Shown here piece after piece: positions 56,499 to 59,636 of a DNA stretch of 59,636 bases. The notes under the pieces were generated by a model. The model was not told the origin of the DNA. It did no database searches and worked only from the letters and a program-made list of their open reading frames with translations. A program made the position numbers and the translations under genes. Source of the stretch: a virus; the IMG/VR virus record IMGVR_UViG_3300031578_000030, positions 1 to 59,636 of that record; one strand, 5' to 3'. The first letter of the stretch is position 1, and the number at the start of each line of letters is the position of its first letter.

Positions 56499-58652
56499 CT
56501 ACCCGCTACGTTTCGCCTTCAGTTCCGCCATCGTCGGCCGCTCCCGAGGCGACGGTCTCGCCCGAACCGGCTCCATTCCCGCCGGCCGGGCCCCGAGCAT
56601 CGAGCACGCAACAGCCGCCCCGATCAAACAGTCCCAGTAGTGATTGTCCGGCCGGCCCGGCTTCCATTCCCAGACCGTCCGCTCCCGCTGCGTCTCCTTG
56701 TGCAACAGCGTCTTCGCCTCCTCAGCCACGCAGTGATCAGCGAACAACGAATGTTCCTTCGGCTGCCGCCCGAATAGCTCCCAGCCGCCAGGCGTCCCGA
56801 GCGGCATCCCCAGCCGCTCGGCCGCCAGCGTCTTCCACCAGTTCACGTCGACCGACACCACGCGGTGCCCGTCCGCCTGCGTTGCCAACCGCCAATTCAG
56901 GCCGATCGTCGCCCCGGCTTCCGGCCGATAATCGGCAAACGTCTTGCGGGTCGGCCCGAGTCCAATCCCCATCGCCGGTAAGACAATCGAACCGCCTTGC
57001 GGGTGCCGCCGGCAGAACTGCTTGATCAGCTCCGACTTCTGCCCCCACTTGGCGTCGATCAGCAGCCGCCCGATCCGCAGCAGCGCTCCATCCTCCCGCT
57101 TGTACTGCGAATTGAGGAGTGAGCCCACGACCTGCCCGAGGCCCGCCAGGATCCACGCATCTTCCGTCAACCCGGGATGGGCGTCTCGCATGCCGATCGG
57201 CGCGGTCCCCTGGGCAAAGTAGGAGACCGGCTGCCGGGGATAGGTACCGTAGTCAACTGGCCCGCCACCGAACTCGTCCGTCCACGCGGCCACCAGATAG
57301 TACAGCAGCCGCTCGTGCACGTCGACGTAAGCCGTCACGTGCTGGCATGTCTTCGGCACGATGCCGCGATCGAGGCCGGTCGTCTTGACCGCGATCTGGT
57401 CGGCCGACAGATAGAGAGGTTTCTTTTCGTCTTTATTCAATGGTGAATTCTGGAATTCAGCAAACCATGCTTCTTCGCCACGTTCGATAAACAGATTCAT
57501 CGCATGTTGAATTGCTGAAATTTCATCAGCACCTCGTCTTGCTTCCCAAGATGCCTCAGCCCCCATATCTAACTCTTCACGATGTTCAAGATAATAAGCG
57601 TTGGCAGGCCGACAATCTGGCACATCACGGCCCATACAATCACAGTAAATCGCGAAATACTTTTCCCACGCTCCCGTGCCTGAAGGCACAGAGCGCAAAA
57701 GACTAGTTCGTATTCCGCGCCAAAGCGGAAACTTTTTGCGATTCAAAACCTGATCAATCATGTCGCCGCGCTGAATCACTGTACAGGGCATCACGGCAGA
57801 GAGCCGTTTGCCTGGTCCGGCCATACCAAGAACGGCACCACGGATCAAAGCAAGACGATCAACATTTTGCTGTCGCGATCTAGCTGACTCATCAGTTTGC
57901 GGATCATCGAGCAAAACGAAATCGGGGCGCACCTGGCGGCCGTCGGAGTGACCGAATAAGCTTCCCCGAATACCCTCTCCAGTCAGTCCAGACACACCGA
58001 TAATTATTCCTGATGTAGGTGCGCACCGACCTTGATGCCATCGCATGTTCTTCGGCTTGCAAACTCGAGGCAAAACAATCCGCGTTTTTTCCCAACGGAT
58101 CAATGTTGGTTCACCATCGCAGAGTTGCCCATTGGCGCGATTTGCAATACCGCCAAGCGCGCGAACGCCGTGAGAAATTTCGGGGAAGTCATTGACAAAC
58201 GGCTGCAGTTCTCGCATCCACAATTTGATCGCATCCAAATTCGCAACAGCCTTTTCCTCATTTGCCCCAATAAGAAATACGTAAGAAACATGACCAAATG
58301 CTACGGCCCAGAGAACTGCCAAGCGGCACAATGTTGTTTTGCCAGAACCGCGAGGCATTGCGATTGCTAACATAGCGCCATGAAAGATGCTCTGTTCAAT
58401 CGCAGATAACACTTGAAGATGATCTGCCGACCACAGCCAATAACATGCTTCAGAACCGTAGGTCTCACAAAATAGACGCAAAGAATTGCGACACTGGTTG
58501 CGACGGCGGACATTCTTAATGTCCGGCGGAGGACCGATATCCCGCCCAGCTTGCGAGGCAGCTTTGTCCCGCTTGGTGACAATCGCCGTGTGTCGCCGAT
58601 GGCGCTCTTTGTCTGACACCCGCTGTTTCGATTCAGCTTTACGATTCGCCAT
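56499..58652 (-). CDS. terL: Terminase large subunit
   Basis: 717 residues. N-terminal basic region, Walker A AIAMPRGSGKTT (97-107), Walker B DFVLLDDPQTDE (245-255), and a C-terminal RNase H-like nuclease region beginning TAYVDVHERLLYYLVAAW and including LLIDAKWGQ. It packages DNA into the prohead. ATG 58652 overlaps the HNH gene end by 14 nt. No small terminase subunit is recognisable in the window. Confidence 0.88.
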   Translation of the reverse strand: MANRKAESKQRVSDKERHRRHTAIVTKRDKAASQAGRDIGPPPDIKNVRRRNQCRNSLRLFCETYGSEACYWLWSADHLQVLSAIEQSIFHGAMLAIAMPRGSGKTTLCRLAVLWAVAFGHVSYVFLIGANEEKAVANLDAIKLWMRELQPFVNDFPEISHGVRALGGIANRANGQLCDGEPTLIRWEKTRIVLPRVCKPKNMRWHQGRCAPTSGIIIGVSGLTGEGIRGSLFGHSDGRQVRPDFVLLDDPQTDESARSRQQNVDRLALIRGAVLGMAGPGKRLSAVMPCTVIQRGDMIDQVLNRKKFPLWRGIRTSLLRSVPSGTGAWEKYFAIYCDCMGRDVPDCRPANAYYLEHREELDMGAEASWEARRGADEISAIQHAMNLFIERGEEAWFAEFQNSPLNKDEKKPLYLSADQIAVKTTGLDRGIVPKTCQHVTAYVDVHERLLYYLVAAWTDEFGGGPVDYGTYPRQPVSYFAQGTAPIGMRDAHPGLTEDAWILAGLGQVVGSLLNSQYKREDGALLRIGRLLIDAKWGQKSELIKQFCRRHPQGGSIVLPAMGIGLGPTRKTFADYRPEAGATIGLNWRLATQADGHRVVSVDVNWWKTLAAERLGMPLGTPGGWELFGRQPKEHSLFADHCVAEEAKTLLHKETQRERTVWEWKPGRPDNHYWDCLIGAAVACSMLGARPAGMEPVRARPSPRERPTMAELKAKRSG

Positions 58653-58941
58653 CGTGCAATCCATAAATCTCGACAACATCTCGACACAGCGCAATAAACT
58701 CTTCCTGAGTCATTTTGCCTTTAGCTCGATTGGCTTCGGATAAGACAATCTGACAATTTCCGATGGTATGCAGTCCGCCAGCATGACGAGGCGCAACATG
58801 ATCCAAGGTTGCGTTAGTTGGAGTCAACACTCGCCCAGTCAAAGCGCATTTGTATTCCTGGTGAGCAAGAAGCTCCAGCAATTCTTGAACAGTTACTTTC
58901 GTCTGCACTCGTCTCTGTTTCTGTTTGCTTGGTTCTGTCAT
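58639..58941 (-). CDS. HNH endonuclease domain protein (100 aa)
   Basis: 100 residues: KCALTGRVLTPTNATLDHVAPRHAGG then NCQIVLSEANRAKGKMT, an HNH nuclease core (His of LDHV, Asn and the usual helix). Adjacent to the terminase, where HNH enzymes often support cos cleavage. ATG 58941 has AAAGGA, but it overlaps the end of the longer upstream frame by 128 nt. Confidence 0.75.
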   Translation of the reverse strand: MTEPSKQKQRRVQTKVTVQELLELLAHQEYKCALTGRVLTPTNATLDHVAPRHAGGLHTIGNCQIVLSEANRAKGKMTQEEFIALCRDVVEIYGLHDGES

Positions 58942-59596
58942 TGCATCCTTTCACCCATCTCGTAACTTTCCTTCTCCAAGATGACCATCCGTGTTCTCGC
59001 CATCTGCAACGACGATTGTATTCGCTTCGTTCTAAACAGTCTTCCCAGGTAATGGATCCCAGCGTTTCGGTAGTAGATGGCACGGGACGATCATCACGAT
59101 AAAACCACTGGCTGACCTTCCGACGGCACCATGTTCGCCATGTATTCGGACGACCAGAAAAAAGCCACATGTTATAGGCTCGATGACGAATAGTTTGCGC
59201 CCACACAAACCACTCCAAACCATGAAGCCGTAAAAGAGCATCAAGAAGTTCTTGTCGTTTGACCGTGGGCTCTCGTCGCTTAGCATAATAAGCAATACCA
59301 GCGGGGGACGCGCGCCAAGCTCTATGCCGTGCTAGATTACGTTCACGATTCTTAGCCCAGTTTTCTCGCCCTCGTTTACGTTGTTTTTCTAGTTCTTCGG
59401 GTATCAGAGACGCATACCGTTTTTGGCTGCGTTCTCGACACGTCGCTTTTACAGATTCGTACCCAACAGGGTCAGTAAATCTCCTAGAATGCCAACGCTC
59501 TTTCTGACGAAGGCAGTAACACGTTTTGCATACGGACTTTGAATGTTTGTAGAAAGCATCGTCCGATTTTGTTTCGCCGCAGGCTTTGCAAATCAT
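58814..59596 (-). CDS. Zinc-ribbon basic protein, likely N-terminal part of HNH endonuclease (260 aa)
   Basis: 260 residues. CKACGETKSDDAFYK then CKTCYCLRQKERW is the zinc-ribbon that precedes HNH cores in phage proteins. A long basic region with W/R repeats follows. The last 45 residues read in another frame than the HNH domain that follows immediately, so an ancestral single gene (ribbon + HNH) may have been split by a frameshift or the two are overlapping genes. Confidence 0.65.
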   Translation of the reverse strand: MICKACGETKSDDAFYKHSKSVCKTCYCLRQKERWHSRRFTDPVGYESVKATCRERSQKRYASLIPEELEKQRKRGRENWAKNRERNLARHRAWRASPAGIAYYAKRREPTVKRQELLDALLRLHGLEWFVWAQTIRHRAYNMWLFSGRPNTWRTWCRRKVSQWFYRDDRPVPSTTETLGSITWEDCLERSEYNRRCRWREHGWSSWRRKVTRWVKGCNDRTKQTETETSADESNCSRIAGASCSPGIQMRFDWASVDSN

Positions 59597-59636
59597 GTCG
59601 ATGAATAAGTAGGTAAGAAGTATCAGGTTTGCCGAC

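Overview
The window looks like a complete or nearly complete genome of a temperate, tailed, siphovirus-like phage (GC-rich DNA, dense overlapping genes, almost all on the minus strand). The host is probably a planctomycete. That inference rests on a DUF1580-type small DNA-binding protein, an integrase with an N-terminus of a type I associate with planctomycetes, and a planctomycete-style prepilin-like protein. What looks like an intact attP lies in the middle of contiguous phage genes, so the sequence probably represents the free, circular or circularly permuted phage rather than an integrated prophage.

Layout, read in the minus-strand direction of transcription. 59.6-54.7 kb: HNH endonuclease pieces, large terminase, small proteins, gpW-like joining protein, portal. 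54.7-47.3 kb: portal, a fused prohead protease/major capsid protein, glycine-repeat DUF2190 decoration protein, head-tail completion proteins, tail tube. 47.3-43.3 kb: tail assembly chaperone with a second frame, membrane proteins and two papain-fold hydrolases. 43.3-33.1 kb: LamG-type fibre, other tail proteins, tape measure, tail tip and fibre proteins, and two glycosyltransferases. A plus-strand island (29.85-33.2 kb) carries the integrase, a prepilin-like gene with a good promoter, and three small genes. 29.6-24.2 kb holds small zinc-finger genes, attP, a control region and an initiator-like tRNA-Met between two terminators. 24.1-11.1 kb is replication and recombination: SbcC-like ATPase, DnaQ-like exonuclease, RecA-fold ATPase with a likely -1 frameshift, DUF669 ssDNA-binding protein, a RecD2-like helicase split over two genes, metallopeptidase, ERCC4 nuclease and primase-helicase, then a putative origin. 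11-0 kb holds many tiny genes plus Dam methylase, VRR-NUC nuclease, DUF5131 and a minimal sigma factor.

The most striking element is at 8659-10049. A 303-residue protein with an IS110/Nop-like domain is followed immediately by a strictly regular array of 14 units of 34 bp. In each unit two different conserved cores (10 and 8 bp) alternate with 8-bp variable spacers. Gene and array together match the published description of TIGR-Tas RNA-guided systems. The Tas protein here has no HNH or RuvC nuclease domain.

Other notable signals: a slippery A AAA AAC heptamer with a perfect downstream hairpin at the end of the ATPase gene; short GC hairpins placed just before the ribosome-binding site at many junctions between tiny genes; attP arm-type direct repeats around a tRNA 3'-end-like core; and a remnant of a DNA methylase N-terminus.
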